Both the position numbers and the translations under genes were made by a program. Below, piece by piece: positions 7,975 through 16,820 of a stretch of 64,000 bases of DNA (positions within the stretch are counted from its first letter, which is position 1; every line of letters starts with the position of its first letter). This stretch comes from JBGRQA01 sp041725895 (GTDB lineage: Bacteria; Bacteroidota; Bacteroidia; Bacteroidales; Marinifilaceae), in assembly GCA_041725895.1 (NCBI GenBank), contig JBGRQA010000016.1:62001-126000 (forward strand), in the 5' to 3' direction. The notes under the pieces were generated by a model. The model was not told the origin of the DNA. It did not search any database and worked only from the letters and a program-made list of their open reading frames with translations.

Positions 7975-9159
7975 CTATCCAACTCTTGTACCCATAAGTT
8001 CCTCCCGCTTGTACAAGCCTGCCGCACGTTGGATGGATTTGTCGCCAAAGCGTTTGCGAATGCGATCCAAACTCTGGTAGAGCTGAATCATCTCAGAGGT
8101 ATCCTCAAACATATTCATTTGATAGGTGCCGCTGATAATCTTGCTAAAACGCACGCCAATCAAGCGAATAAGCATTCGCCGGGTATACAACTGCCGAAAC
8201 AATTCCTTGGCTACCTCAATCAGCACATGATCGAAAGAGGTATAAGGAATACGCTTTTGCACCGTATGCGTATCAAAATTGGAATAGCGAATCTTTACCG
8301 TTATACAGGAAGTCATCTTGCCCTGCTTACGCAACTGAAAAGAGAGCTTCTCAACCATACGCACCAACAAATCGTTCAAAACTTTCACATCGGTAGTATC
8401 CCTCTCAAAAGTACGTTCGGAACTCATGGATTTCTGCTCCGAATAGGCCTTCACCGGTGTTGGATCTACACCATTGGCCTTCTTCCAAATCACCAAACCG
8501 TTTTTACCAAGTACCCGCTCCATCATTTCGGGAGGAATCTGACTTAGGGTACCTATGGTCACAATTCCCATTGAACGCAACAACTGATAAGTCTTACTTC
8601 CCACCATGGGTATCTTTTTTATAGATAAAGGATGCATGAAAGGTTTAATATTAGAATAAGGCACCTGCAGCTCCCCATTGGGCTTGGCCTCACCGGTCGC
8701 TATTTTCGAAACGGTTTTATTTATCGACAGGCCAAAAGAGATGGGCAAACCTGTGTTCTTCATAATGCTGTGTCGCAATTCATGACTCCACTTCAAACAA
8801 CCAAAGAATTTATCCATCCCGGAGATGTCCAGGTAATGCTCATCAATGGAAGCCTTTTCGTATACAGGGGCCTTTTCTGCAATAATCCCTGTTACCAAAT
8901 CAGAGTATTTGCTATACGCCTCCATATCACCCCTAATTATGATGGCTTCGGGACACAAGTAGCGAGCCATCTTCATTGGCATAGCCGAATGAACCCCAAA
9001 CTGACGACTTTCGTAGCTACAACCGGCCACCACTCCCCTGTCGGAGAGTCCACCAATAATTACGGGCATTCCCTTGAGTTTTGGATTGTGTAAACGCTCT
9101 ACCGACACAAAAAATGTGTCCAAATCCAAGTGCAATATATTTCGTTCCTCAGTCTGCAT
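7975..9159 (-). CDS. dinB: DNA polymerase IV (Y family, DinB)
   Basis: Error-prone translesion polymerase. The protein begins NILHLDLDTFFVSVER (first catalytic Asp), then VVAGCSYESRQFGV, the second acidic pair in KASIDEHYLDISG, helix-hairpin-helix contacts (IKKIPMVGSK) and a little-finger domain with SSERTF. I take the ATG at 9159 (MQTEERNILH) rather than the further upstream ATG at 9192, because family members start a few residues before the first strand. About 394 aa, normal for DinB without a beta-clamp-tail extension. Transcribed divergently from the S24 regulator at 9328; the spacer holds a palindrome that may be its operator, suggesting damage-inducible control. Confidence 0.95.
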   Translation of the reverse strand: MQTEERNILHLDLDTFFVSVERLHNPKLKGMPVIIGGLSDRGVVAGCSYESRQFGVHSAMPMKMARYLCPEAIIIRGDMEAYSKYSDLVTGIIAEKAPVYEKASIDEHYLDISGMDKFFGCLKWSHELRHSIMKNTGLPISFGLSINKTVSKIATGEAKPNGELQVPYSNIKPFMHPLSIKKIPMVGSKTYQLLRSMGIVTIGTLSQIPPEMMERVLGKNGLVIWKKANGVDPTPVKAYSEQKSMSSERTFERDTTDVKVLNDLLVRMVEKLSFQLRKQGKMTSCITVKIRYSNFDTHTVQKRIPYTSFDHVLIEVAKELFRQLYTRRMLIRLIGVRFSKIISGTYQMNMFEDTSEMIQLYQSLDRIRKRFGDKSIQRAAGLYKREELMGTRVG

Positions 9160-9261
9160 TATTTGACTTTCTAAATGGGTTGATCCAATCAAAAAATTAT
9201 TCTTCTCACGATCACTACTTTATGAAAACAACACTTGTGTCTTTACCAGAAAAGAATTAAC

Positions 9262-9282
9262 TTTGATTAGATTTTAATCAAA
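9262..9282. promoter_or_regulatory. Candidate operator for the S24 regulator / dinB pair
   Basis: TTTGATTA (9262-9269) and TAATCAAA (9275-9282) form an exact 8-bp inverted repeat with a 5-nt centre in the 168-bp divergent spacer, 45 bp upstream of the regulator start. Size and symmetry suit an HTH dimer. Assignment to the neighbouring repressor is inference. Confidence 0.55.
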
Positions 9283-9327
9283 ACAATGTTTATAATATAG
9301 ACATTACGAAATTAACTGCAAACTGTT

Positions 9328-10134
9328 ATGTTTTTTCCCTCCAATATCAAGCTGCTGCGCAAGCGTAAGAAAAGAACACAGGATGATGTAGCTTTCACCC
9401 TGGAAATAAAACGATCAACCCTTAGTGGTTACGAAAACGGGGTAGCATTACCCAGCATTCCTACCCTGATTGATTTTTCCAAATATTTTGGAATTTCCAT
9501 CGATACCCTGGTGAAGGTAGATCTGAAACAGCTATCAGAAAGTCAGCTGTACATGGTAGAGCATGGAGATGACGTGTTTCTAAGCGGAAGTCGATTAAGA
9601 GTACTCACCACAACTGTAGACAACCAGGAGGAAGTTGAGAATATTGAATTGGTACCCGAACAGGCCAAAGCCGGCTATACCAGAGGTTTCTTCGATCCGG
9701 AATTTATTCGGGAACTGCCTGCCTTCAATCTCCCCTTTCTTCCCCGCGAAAAAAAATATCGTACATTCCAAATTAGTGGGGATTCTATGTTGCCCATTCC
9801 TGATGGTTCATGGGTAACCGGTGAATTTGTTCAGGATTGGCGTTATCTGAAAGATGGAGAAAACTACATCATACTCACACTAAATGAAGGGATTGTTTTC
9901 AAATCTATAAAAAATAAAATCAAGGAAAAGGGTAGTCTGGAGCTTATCTCACTCAATCCAGTCTATTCCCCCTATGAGATTCCCATAACCGAAGTGCGGG
10001 AAATCTGGAAATTTGTACATTACATCAGTACTGAATTACCTGAAGGAGAACTAAACCCGACACAAATTTCAAAATCATTGAATCAACTACAAAAGGATGT
10101 CAAAAGCATCAAGAATAAACTTCTTGACACTTAA
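9328..10134 (+). CDS. LexA/CI-like transcription regulator (XRE HTH + S24 autoprotease)
   Basis: A 268-aa repressor-type protein. Residues ~5-62 are a Cro/CI helix-turn-helix (LRKRKKRTQDDVAFTLEIKR ... SGYENG). Residues ~110-220 are a LexA-like S24 domain with all elements for RecA-stimulated self-cleavage: the scissile Ala115-Gly116 (KAGY), nucleophile Ser153 in SGDSM, and Lys192 in IVFKSI. The tail (225-268) is a short helical region. Many Bacteroidota lack classical LexA and use such regulators upstream of Y-family polymerases. It is divergent from dinB, so it probably represses both genes and is inactivated after DNA damage. Domain calls are strong; target assignment rests on position. Confidence 0.88.
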   Translation: MFFPSNIKLLRKRKKRTQDDVAFTLEIKRSTLSGYENGVALPSIPTLIDFSKYFGISIDTLVKVDLKQLSESQLYMVEHGDDVFLSGSRLRVLTTTVDNQEEVENIELVPEQAKAGYTRGFFDPEFIRELPAFNLPFLPREKKYRTFQISGDSMLPIPDGSWVTGEFVQDWRYLKDGENYIILTLNEGIVFKSIKNKIKEKGSLELISLNPVYSPYEIPITEVREIWKFVHYISTELPEGELNPTQISKSLNQLQKDVKSIKNKLLDT

Positions 10135-10177
10135 TGTCTTTAAACCTACACTTTAGCCCCGGAGGAAGTAGGCTCCA

Positions 10178-10966
10178 TCAATCCAAAGCAGTATCGAATC
10201 CGGGGCGCTGAAAAGAGCGGGCATCGGGAAAAGCAGCTTCAACAAGGGTTCGCATTCCAGATAGCAACATTAAGATGGGAAGAATACTATCGTCCTCATC
10301 CGGAAAGAAATCAAACAAACCAGTCCAGGCTTCCAAAGACGAGTCGATGGCTAAGAGAGCAACCTTAGCAGACCCACGACAATCCTCCACCTGAAATTCA
10401 TTAGCATTTTCATCTCCTTCGATTTGCCCACGCAAGGCTCGAAAAAGCTTAGAGGGGATAATAAACTGATACCATTGAATCACCTCACAACGATCTTTAA
10501 ATCGATCCAAAGAGCGAGGGAAAGTAAAAGCATCAGCGCCCAATAGAACTAATCCATGTAAAGCCTTCTTCCGCTCCTCTATCAATGATTCTCGAAGCCC
10601 AAACCAATTTTCTACCAATTCGGCATATTTATCAGCCTGGAGCATGATTTGACTTCCAAAAACAGCCTCATCCTTTTGCTGCTCTTTCTCTTCATCAAAC
10701 TCATCTTCATCCGATGGAAGAGGCATCCCCATTTTTTTCGCAGCCTGATTCAACAACTCAAAACTAAACTGAAAAACCTCATCCAAATTCTCTTCGGAGC
10801 ATTCCTCCTCTCCTATTTTTTCATCAGCAACACCCTCTTCAATCATAAGGTATTTTAAACACTTTTGCGTAAAGGAACATCGTTCACACCAACCATCACA
10901 GAAATTATAGATTCCCGAAATCAACTCAGGATTTTGGGTCAAAGCCATCAGTAAATTCTTATCCAT
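10178..10966 (-). CDS. Conserved hypothetical with N-terminal Cys cluster
   Basis: The ATG at 10966 (MDKNLLMALTQ) is preferred; the frame runs on to a TTG only. The ~262-aa soluble protein carries CDGWCERCSFTQKC (C-x3-C-x2-C-x5-C) near residues 23-36, suited to zinc or an iron-sulfur centre. A very acidic linker (EEGVADEKIGEEECSEENLD, then DEDEFDEEKEQQKDE) follows, and then a helical C-terminal domain. I do not recognise the family. It converges with the S24 regulator gene with 43 bp between the stops and has no operon partner. Function unknown; metal binding is a prediction from Cys spacing only. Confidence 0.7.
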   Translation of the reverse strand: MDKNLLMALTQNPELISGIYNFCDGWCERCSFTQKCLKYLMIEEGVADEKIGEEECSEENLDEVFQFSFELLNQAAKKMGMPLPSDEDEFDEEKEQQKDEAVFGSQIMLQADKYAELVENWFGLRESLIEERKKALHGLVLLGADAFTFPRSLDRFKDRCEVIQWYQFIIPSKLFRALRGQIEGDENANEFQVEDCRGSAKVALLAIDSSLEAWTGLFDFFPDEDDSILPILMLLSGMRTLVEAAFPDARSFQRPGFDTALD

Positions 10967-11302
10967 AAAAAATTCTTTAAGATCAAACAATCAACCTTCT
11001 CGCTGTTTGAAATTTACACATATTATTCATGATTAAAAATGAATTGAAATAAAAAACTTTTCGACCGAACATAATTTCCACACAAAAAACTTCACTGAAA
11101 TCTCAACACATCAATCAACATCGATCTTATAAATCATCAAAAAAAAGCCCCCCCCTTCAAAGAAAAATTTCTATTTCAACAGACAACCACCATTCCTTAT
11201 AAAAAAGCTGCTTGGACAAGAAGTAAGTCAGGAATCTGATTATAAAAAAAAAGGAGCTGCCGAAAAAAATTCGACAGCCCCTTCCTTTTTATAATATCAA
11301 TA
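10967..11302. other. Intergenic, AT-rich
   Basis: Holds the upstream region of the Cys-cluster gene and the fabG terminator (11243-11284). I see no ORF or RNA gene in the rest. Confidence 0.7.
11243..11284 (-). terminator. Intrinsic terminator of fabG
   Basis: On the minus strand ggggctgtcgaa pairs with ttcggcagctcc (two G-U/mismatch positions) around a T loop and is followed by ten Ts (11243-11252 on the plus strand are A). Confidence 0.88.
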
Positions 11303-12049
11303 TTACATATTCATACCACCACAAACATGAATAGTTTGTCCGGAAACGTAAGATGACATATCAGATCCCAAGAATACGCAAACATCAGCAATATCTTGAG
11401 TTGTTCCACCACGACGCAATGGAATTTTGCTCTCCCAATCCTTACGCACATCTTCAGGAAGTTGTCCGGTCATTTCGGTAATAATGAAACCGGGAGCAAT
11501 CGCATTGGAACGAATTCCACGAGATCCCAACTCTTTGGCAACAGATTTGGTGAAACCGATGATACCTGCTTTAGAAGCAGAATAGTTGGCCTGACCTGCA
11601 TTTCCACTAACACCTACAACAGAACTCATGTTGATGATAGAACCTGAACGTTGCTTCAACATAGTTCTTTGAACTGCTTTTGTAAAGTTGAATACAGATT
11701 TAAGGTTTACATTGATAACAGCATCCCATTGCTCCTCGCTCATACGCATCAACAAGGTATCTTTGGTAATACCAGCATTGTTAACCAAAATATCAACAGC
11801 ACCAAACTCCTTTACAATCTCTGCTACAACACGGTCAGTATCTGCAAAATTACTTGCATCAGAAGCATAAGCTTTAACTTTTACACCGAAAGCAGCAATT
11901 TCCTTTTCTGTTTCCATTGCTTGCTCATTATAAAACAAATCAGTGAAAGCAACATTAGCTCCCTGCTTTGCAAATTCAATAGCAATAGCTTTTCCAATAC
12001 CTCTGGAAGCTCCAGTCACAACAGCGGTTTTTCCTTCTAAAAGTTTCAT
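11303..12049 (-). CDS. fabG: 3-oxoacyl-ACP reductase FabG (SDR family)
   Basis: NADPH-dependent reduction of 3-oxoacyl-ACP in fatty-acid elongation; cytosolic. The 248-aa length is typical. TGASRGIGKA (residues ~13-22) is the SDR cofactor glycine motif, NNAG follows at ~88, NMSSVVG carries the catalytic Ser and YSASKAG the Tyr/Lys pair. The C-terminus GQTIHVCGGMNM matches the FabG end. A single gene with its own terminator and no other fab genes adjacent. Many SDRs look alike, but this is close to canonical FabG. Confidence 0.93.
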   Translation of the reverse strand: MKLLEGKTAVVTGASRGIGKAIAIEFAKQGANVAFTDLFYNEQAMETEKEIAAFGVKVKAYASDASNFADTDRVVAEIVKEFGAVDILVNNAGITKDTLLMRMSEEQWDAVINVNLKSVFNFTKAVQRTMLKQRSGSIINMSSVVGVSGNAGQANYSASKAGIIGFTKSVAKELGSRGIRSNAIAPGFIITEMTGQLPEDVRKDWESKIPLRRGGTTQDIADVCVFLGSDMSSYVSGQTIHVCGGMNM

Positions 12050-12460
12050 ACGTATCTAATTTTTAAAATATACTCTCATGATTACGATCAATCCTTATCT
12101 GCAAAATCATCTTTTAAAAAAATTGCATCGAGATTGATCCATAAGATCTATATTTTATGATTTTTTCAATAACTAAAATTATTAATTCATCATTTCCCTT
12201 CGTATAAGCCAGAAGATTTATTTTACATCTGCCTCAACAATATTGAAAACTGATAATAAAAGTCGTCACTCAAGCATTTCGAGGCACTATTTCAGTAATA
12301 ATTAACCAATTAAATATTGCAATTAATAGTACCCGTAAAGATGAATCTCACTCAAACGATTAACAAATATATACAATTTCACTTTAATTCATGATCTATC
12401 CCTCAATCACTCCCTTCGCAACACACGACATATCATTAATAATCAAAATGTTTCGATAGA
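12050..12460. other. Intergenic, AT-rich, no recognised feature
   Basis: The region between the fabG start and the end of the Sir2 gene is AT-rich with no convincing ORF in either strand. It must hold the fabG promoter and the 3' end of the Sir2 transcript; I cannot pick either out with confidence. Confidence 0.6.
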
Positions 12461-13198
12461 CTAAAAAATCATTTTTCCCAATTTTGCCAAAACTTCACCA
12501 GCAGCTCCTCTCAAAAAGATATCCGTAATTTGATTGGAATAATTTGAAGTTTCCGTATTGATTTCAATTATGGTTGCTCCGTTACGCTTAGCCTCCATTG
12601 GAATCATCGAAGCTGGCATTACCTCGCCCGTTGTTCCAATAACAAGCACAACATCTGCATTTCGTGCCGCCTCAAAAGATTTCTGATAAGCTACTTCCGG
12701 AATTCCTTCGCCAAAGAATACAAAATCGGGTTTTAAAATGGATCGATCATCTGAGCAAAGAGGAGGTAAATTATTCAAATCCACCTCTTGAGGCCAATAG
12801 GTTTTACCACATTGAGTACAGATCATCTTTTGTGAATTCCCATGAAACTCATAAACTTCCCTCGAACCTGCTTCCTGATGTAAATTATCTATATTCTGAG
12901 TTACCACACATTGTAACATCCCCTCCTTTTCCATTTGAGCCAATACCTCATGTGCCTTATTGGGGGATGCAGCGCCGAAAAAATCATAAAATATTTCCTT
13001 TATAACAATCCATGCATCTTTGGGCTGAGAGAAAAAATAATCCAACTCTAGACATTGGGGATCATATTTGTTCCATATACCGTTTTCGCCCCTAAAAGAA
13101 GGAATACCACTCTCTACCGATACACCTGCACCAGTAAAGGCAATGAGTGATTGAGCTGATTTTATTAAAGCCGCAGCTTTTATATAATTTTCATCCAT
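12461..13198 (-). CDS. cobB: Sir2-family NAD-dependent protein deacylase
   Basis: Removes acyl groups from lysines using NAD+. The 245-aa protein has GAGVSVESGIPSFRG (NAD motif, residues ~19-33), TQNIDNLH with the NID motif, and the catalytic His in YEFHGN, followed by the FFGEGIPE and VIGTTGEVMPAS motifs. The zinc site is unusual: the first pair CTQC is present, but the second pair, normally C-x2-C-G-G, reads C-S-D-D, so the fourth Cys is an Asp. This may weaken or alter zinc binding. It stands alone with AT-rich spacers on both sides. Unlike the SIR2 domain at 60704, this is the housekeeping deacylase type. Confidence 0.93.
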   Translation of the reverse strand: MDENYIKAAALIKSAQSLIAFTGAGVSVESGIPSFRGENGIWNKYDPQCLELDYFFSQPKDAWIVIKEIFYDFFGAASPNKAHEVLAQMEKEGMLQCVVTQNIDNLHQEAGSREVYEFHGNSQKMICTQCGKTYWPQEVDLNNLPPLCSDDRSILKPDFVFFGEGIPEVAYQKSFEAARNADVVLVIGTTGEVMPASMIPMEAKRNGATIIEINTETSNYSNQITDIFLRGAAGEVLAKLGKMIF

Positions 13199-13705
13199 AT
13201 AAAATATTTTAATAGTCTCTGAAATTAAACAATTAAAACCTCAAAAAACTAAAAAGGGAGGTCTACTGATTTTATTAGATAAAAGGCACACATTGAATCA
13301 CCCTACAATAACAACTACCCAATAGATCTCCTTATTTAAACAGATTTTATCGATTCTATTTAGATCTGAAGAAAAAAAGACTGAGATCCTTTTCAGAAAA
13401 ACCTATTGGTATGTCAATTCCATCAGAAACTTACATAACAAATAAAAAAAACAAATTTGTAACAAAGATCGGAATTCGAGTGCAATCTGCAAGACAAACT
13501 ATTCTTTTAGCTAAAAAACACAAGGGTTTTATCTTGATTTTCAATCTCTTGCATATTGTAACATTTATTTAACATTGTTGTAATATTCCTGTAACATTAG
13601 CTTCTTAACATTGCAGTAGAAAATTAAAGAGAAAACAAAACATTTAGGCTTCTCTTGATTTGGCAAAGAAAACAAAGAAAGTTTCATTAATAAAATTAAA
13701 TCCAA
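13199..13705. other. Intergenic; upstream region of the pst operon
   Basis: About 500 bp of AT-rich sequence between divergent Sir2 and pstS genes. The pstS-proximal half carries the Pho-box-like array (13557-13596) and a possible -7 box (TAACATTG, 13606-13613). No ORF is supported. Confidence 0.7.
13557..13596 (+). promoter_or_regulatory. Pho-box-like array, four heptamers at 11-bp spacing
   Basis: TGTAACA (13557-13563), TTTAACA (13568-13574), TGTAATA (13579-13585) and TGTAACA (13590-13596) are each separated by exactly 4 bp, the 7+4 architecture of PhoB binding sites. They end 110 bp before pstS and 10 bp before a near-match to the -7 box. PhoB is encoded in the same operon, so autoregulated phosphate control is likely. 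Spacing is observed; PhoB binding is inference. Confidence 0.8.
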
Positions 13706-14779
13706 ATGAAAAGAATTCAACTTCTTCTAACCGCAGTGATTACAGTGGCCTTGTTGGCAAGTTGTGGCGACTCCGGTAAGAAAAAAACCGAAAACACAGC
13801 AAAAGCTAAGAACATTACTGGAGCTGGGGCAACTTTCCCTCAACCTTTCTACAACAAGATCTTTAAAACCTACACCAAATCAAAAGGACTTTTGGTTACT
13901 TACGGTGGAATCGGATCCGGTGGAGGTATTCGAAGCCTGAAAGATAAGATCGTGGACTTCGGCGCCACCGATGCTTTCCTGAACGACAAGAAATTAGCTG
14001 ACATGCCAGGCGAAGTACTACACGTTCCAACTTGTTTGGGTGCCGTAGTAGCTGCATACAACCTACCTGGCAAACCACAATTAAAGTTTACTCCTGAATT
14101 GATGGAAGGCATCTTTATGGGAAAAATCACCAATTGGAATGATGCTAAAATCGCCAAGGAAAATCCAGGAATTAAGCTACCTAACAAGGAAATTACTGTT
14201 GTGTATCGTTCCGACGGTAGTGGGACCACCTTCATCTTTAGCGATTACATGAGCAAAGTGAGCAAAGCCTGGAAAGAGCAAATTGGTGCCGGAAAAGCTT
14301 TGAAATGGCCTGTTGGAATCGGGGCTAAGGGAAATCCAGGAGTAGCCGGAACCATTAGCCAAACCGAAGGTGCCATTGGTTACATTGGATCGGAGTATGC
14401 TTTCGCACAAAAGATTCCTGTTGCTAGCATCCAAAACAAAGCAGGAAACTACATCATGCCTTCTGTTGAATCAGTTAGCGCGGCAGCTGCCGGTGAAATC
14501 CCAACTGATACCAGAGTAACACTTACAGATTCTGACGCCGCTAATGGATATCCAATTTCCAGCTTTACATGGTTGATTATCTACAAGGAGCAGAACTACA
14601 ACAACCGGAGTAAGGATCAAGCGCTTCAGACTCTGAAACTGATTGACTGGGTAATTAGCGAGGAGGCACAAAAGGAGACCATGAAGGTTCACTATGCGCC
14701 ACTGCCAGAAAAAGCAGTAACCAAAGCTAAGGCTATTTTGAAAAAAGCCACCTACAACAATACTCCTATTTACAATTAA
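13706..14779 (+). CDS. pstS: Phosphate-binding lipoprotein PstS
   Basis: Captures phosphate for the PstCAB importer. The 357-aa protein starts with a lipoprotein signal (LLASCGDSG, lipid-modified Cys20). The mature part has the PstS signatures GAGATFPQPFY (residues ~41-51), YGGIGSGGG, VVYRSDGSGTTFIFSDY and SQTEGAIGYIG, which bind the phosphate oxyanion. It is the first gene of pstSCAB-phoU-phoB-phoR, preceded by the Pho-box-like array. A 15-bp hairpin downstream (14918-14960) separates it from pstC and probably makes its mRNA more abundant than that of the permease genes. Confidence 0.96.
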   Translation: MKRIQLLLTAVITVALLASCGDSGKKKTENTAKAKNITGAGATFPQPFYNKIFKTYTKSKGLLVTYGGIGSGGGIRSLKDKIVDFGATDAFLNDKKLADMPGEVLHVPTCLGAVVAAYNLPGKPQLKFTPELMEGIFMGKITNWNDAKIAKENPGIKLPNKEITVVYRSDGSGTTFIFSDYMSKVSKAWKEQIGAGKALKWPVGIGAKGNPGVAGTISQTEGAIGYIGSEYAFAQKIPVASIQNKAGNYIMPSVESVSAAAAGEIPTDTRVTLTDSDAANGYPISSFTWLIIYKEQNYNNRSKDQALQTLKLIDWVISEEAQKETMKVHYAPLPEKAVTKAKAILKKATYNNTPIYN

Positions 14780-14917
14780 TACCGGTTACGAATTGATATG
14801 GCTATTGAGGCGCTTCTCCCCATAACTATCGGGATCCAACTCTCCATCAATTCTGTATCGGCATTATCCCAGCCCATTTATTTTCGTAAATGGTATAATT
14901 AATGAATAAATCACTCT

Positions 14918-14960
14918 GAGGTTGTTTAAAAACTCAGATCTGAAATTTTTAAACAACCTC
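14918..14960 (+). terminator. Hairpin between pstS and pstC (partial terminator or mRNA stabiliser)
   Basis: Arms 14918-14932 and 14946-14960 are exact 15-bp reverse complements with a 13-nt loop. The 3' side is followed by aacctctttt, a weak T tract. It ends 22 bp before pstC, so read-through must occur. Confidence 0.75.
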
Positions 14961-14982
14961 AACCTCTTTTGAAGGACTAGAT

Positions 14983-15834
14983 ATGAATAGCGAAAAGACT
15001 TTTAAATACCTGCTCGCGGGAAGTGGAATTCTGATCTTGCTCATTGCCTTAGGCATTGTAGCAACATTAATACAGGGATCTATTCCTTCGTTTAAAGAAT
15101 TCGGATGGAATTTCATTTTTTCCACCGAATGGGATCCTACCGAAGACAGGGAAAATTACGGGGCACTTCCATTTATTATCGGTACACTAATTACTTCCAT
15201 TTTTGCCCTACTGATAACATTTCCATTTGCCTTCTCCATCTCTCTGTTTCTGGGAGAATATTTTAAAAAAGGTAGAATACCTGGAATTCTTCGATCCATG
15301 GTTGAATTGTTAGCCGGAATCCCCTCTGTTGTTTACGGTTTGTGGGGCTTCTATGCCATCAAACCACTTGTAGCCGAATGGGGATTGAATGCACAAGGAT
15401 TTGGAATCTTTACCTCCTCCATCGTTTTGGCCATCATGATTATCCCCTATGCATCATCACTGGGTTCGGAGGTTATTTCTATGGTCCCGGGAAACCTGAA
15501 AGAAGCAGCCTACTCCCTGGGAGCCACTCGATTCGAAGTAGTTAAAAATGTAATTATCCCCAACGCCGGTTCGGGCATATTTGCCGGTTACATCCTGGCT
15601 CTGGGGCGTGCCATAGGCGAAACCATGGCAGTTACCATGCTGATTGGGAACTCCAATAAACTCCCAACGAGTCTTTTTGATCTTGGGAACACTATGGCAA
15701 GTTTGATTGCCAACCAATTTGGTGAAGCGGAAGGTCTGAAATTGACTGCGCTGATTGAAATTGGTCTGATTCTGTTCATCATTACAGGAATCGTAAATCT
15801 AATTGGAAAATTCATCATGAAACGTTTGGCATGA
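14983..15834 (+). CDS. pstC: Phosphate ABC permease PstC
   Basis: Inner-membrane subunit of the high-affinity phosphate importer. The 283-aa protein has six predicted membrane helices and the cytoplasmic EAA loop (EAAYSLGATRFEVVKNVIIP, residues ~172-191) that docks with PstB, plus GIPSVVYGLWG typical of PstC. The start ATG at 14983 is preceded by gaaggact. It overlaps the next frame by 4 bp (ATGA), which indicates translational coupling to pstA. Confidence 0.95.
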   Translation: MNSEKTFKYLLAGSGILILLIALGIVATLIQGSIPSFKEFGWNFIFSTEWDPTEDRENYGALPFIIGTLITSIFALLITFPFAFSISLFLGEYFKKGRIPGILRSMVELLAGIPSVVYGLWGFYAIKPLVAEWGLNAQGFGIFTSSIVLAIMIIPYASSLGSEVISMVPGNLKEAAYSLGATRFEVVKNVIIPNAGSGIFAGYILALGRAIGETMAVTMLIGNSNKLPTSLFDLGNTMASLIANQFGEAEGLKLTALIEIGLILFIITGIVNLIGKFIMKRLA

Positions 15835-16820
15835 TTGGAAAACTAAAGCTCAACAAGTCCATGCAAACAGCTGGAGTTGTATCAAAATCGATAAAAATAC
15901 CGGCCTGGCCGTTTACATATCTCTCAATGAAAACACAAAGCATTACAACAGATAGAAATCTTTCAAAAAGACTGATCAAGGACAGAATTTTCACCCTTGC
16001 TATGTGTGCTTTTGCCTTTCTATCTGCAGTCCCCCTACTCTCCATACTATGGCAATTGGTTAAAAACGGGTACAAACAGATCAATTTGGAGTTTTTCTAC
16101 GAAGTAGCGCCGGATACAATGGAAGCAATGCTGGCAGTTTCCAATAACGAAATCATTCCCGGAGGTATTGCCAACGGGATTGTGGGCACCCTTTTAATTG
16201 TATCTATAGCATCGTTCATTGCCATCCCATTGGGAGTACTCGCAGGCACCTATCTTGCCGAAGAACAAAAGGGTAAATTAGCCGGTGCGGTACGCTTCGT
16301 GGTAGATATGCTTCAGGGGGTTCCTTCCATCGTACTAGGGGTAATTGGTTACATCTGGATTGTAAAACCGGTTACCAACGGGTTTTCCGCCCTGGCCGGT
16401 AGTGTCGCCCTGGCCATTATGATGTTGCCTTCTATCGTTCGCTCTACCGAAGAGACATTGAAAATGATACCGGGAACCTTGAAGGAGGCTGCTCTTTCGC
16501 TGGGGGTTCCCTACTACAAAGTGATTCTTAGAATTATATTGCCAACGGGAATGAGCGGGATCCTCACCGGAATTATTTTGGGGATATCCCGAATTGCAGG
16601 AGAAACTGCTCCTCTAATGCTTACTGCCCTGGGTAGTACAGTTATTAATACCGATCCAAGTAGCCCAACCAGTGCAGTACCTCTACTCGTGTGGGAGTTT
16701 TATAACGATCCCAACCTGGTGAGTATGATATGGAGTGCCTCCTTATTCCTACTGGGCTTAATCCTTGTTTTAAACATCACTGCTAAAGCAATTGCAAAGA
16801 AATGGAAAGTACAATTTTAG
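15831..16820 (+). CDS. pstA: Phosphate ABC permease PstA
   Basis: Second membrane subunit of the phosphate importer, with six predicted helices, GVPSIVLGVIGY and an EAA loop (EAALSLGVPYYKVILRIILP). The ATG at 15831 overlaps the pstC stop; a second ATG at 15927 (MKTQSITTDRN) would give 297 aa, nearer the usual PstA size. The first ~32 residues before it are polar and atypical, so either start is possible. The 3' end overlaps pstB by 19 bp. Confidence 0.93.
   Translation: MIGKLKLNKSMQTAGVVSKSIKIPAWPFTYLSMKTQSITTDRNLSKRLIKDRIFTLAMCAFAFLSAVPLLSILWQLVKNGYKQINLEFFYEVAPDTMEAMLAVSNNEIIPGGIANGIVGTLLIVSIASFIAIPLGVLAGTYLAEEQKGKLAGAVRFVVDMLQGVPSIVLGVIGYIWIVKPVTNGFSALAGSVALAIMMLPSIVRSTEETLKMIPGTLKEAALSLGVPYYKVILRIILPTGMSGILTGIILGISRIAGETAPLMLTALGSTVINTDPSSPTSAVPLLVWEFYNDPNLVSMIWSASLFLLGLILVLNITAKAIAKKWKVQF

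Noticed and set aside
8029..9093. Long plus-strand ORFs opposite dinB
   Set aside because: Both are shadows of the polymerase gene, which has all Y-family motifs on the other strand.
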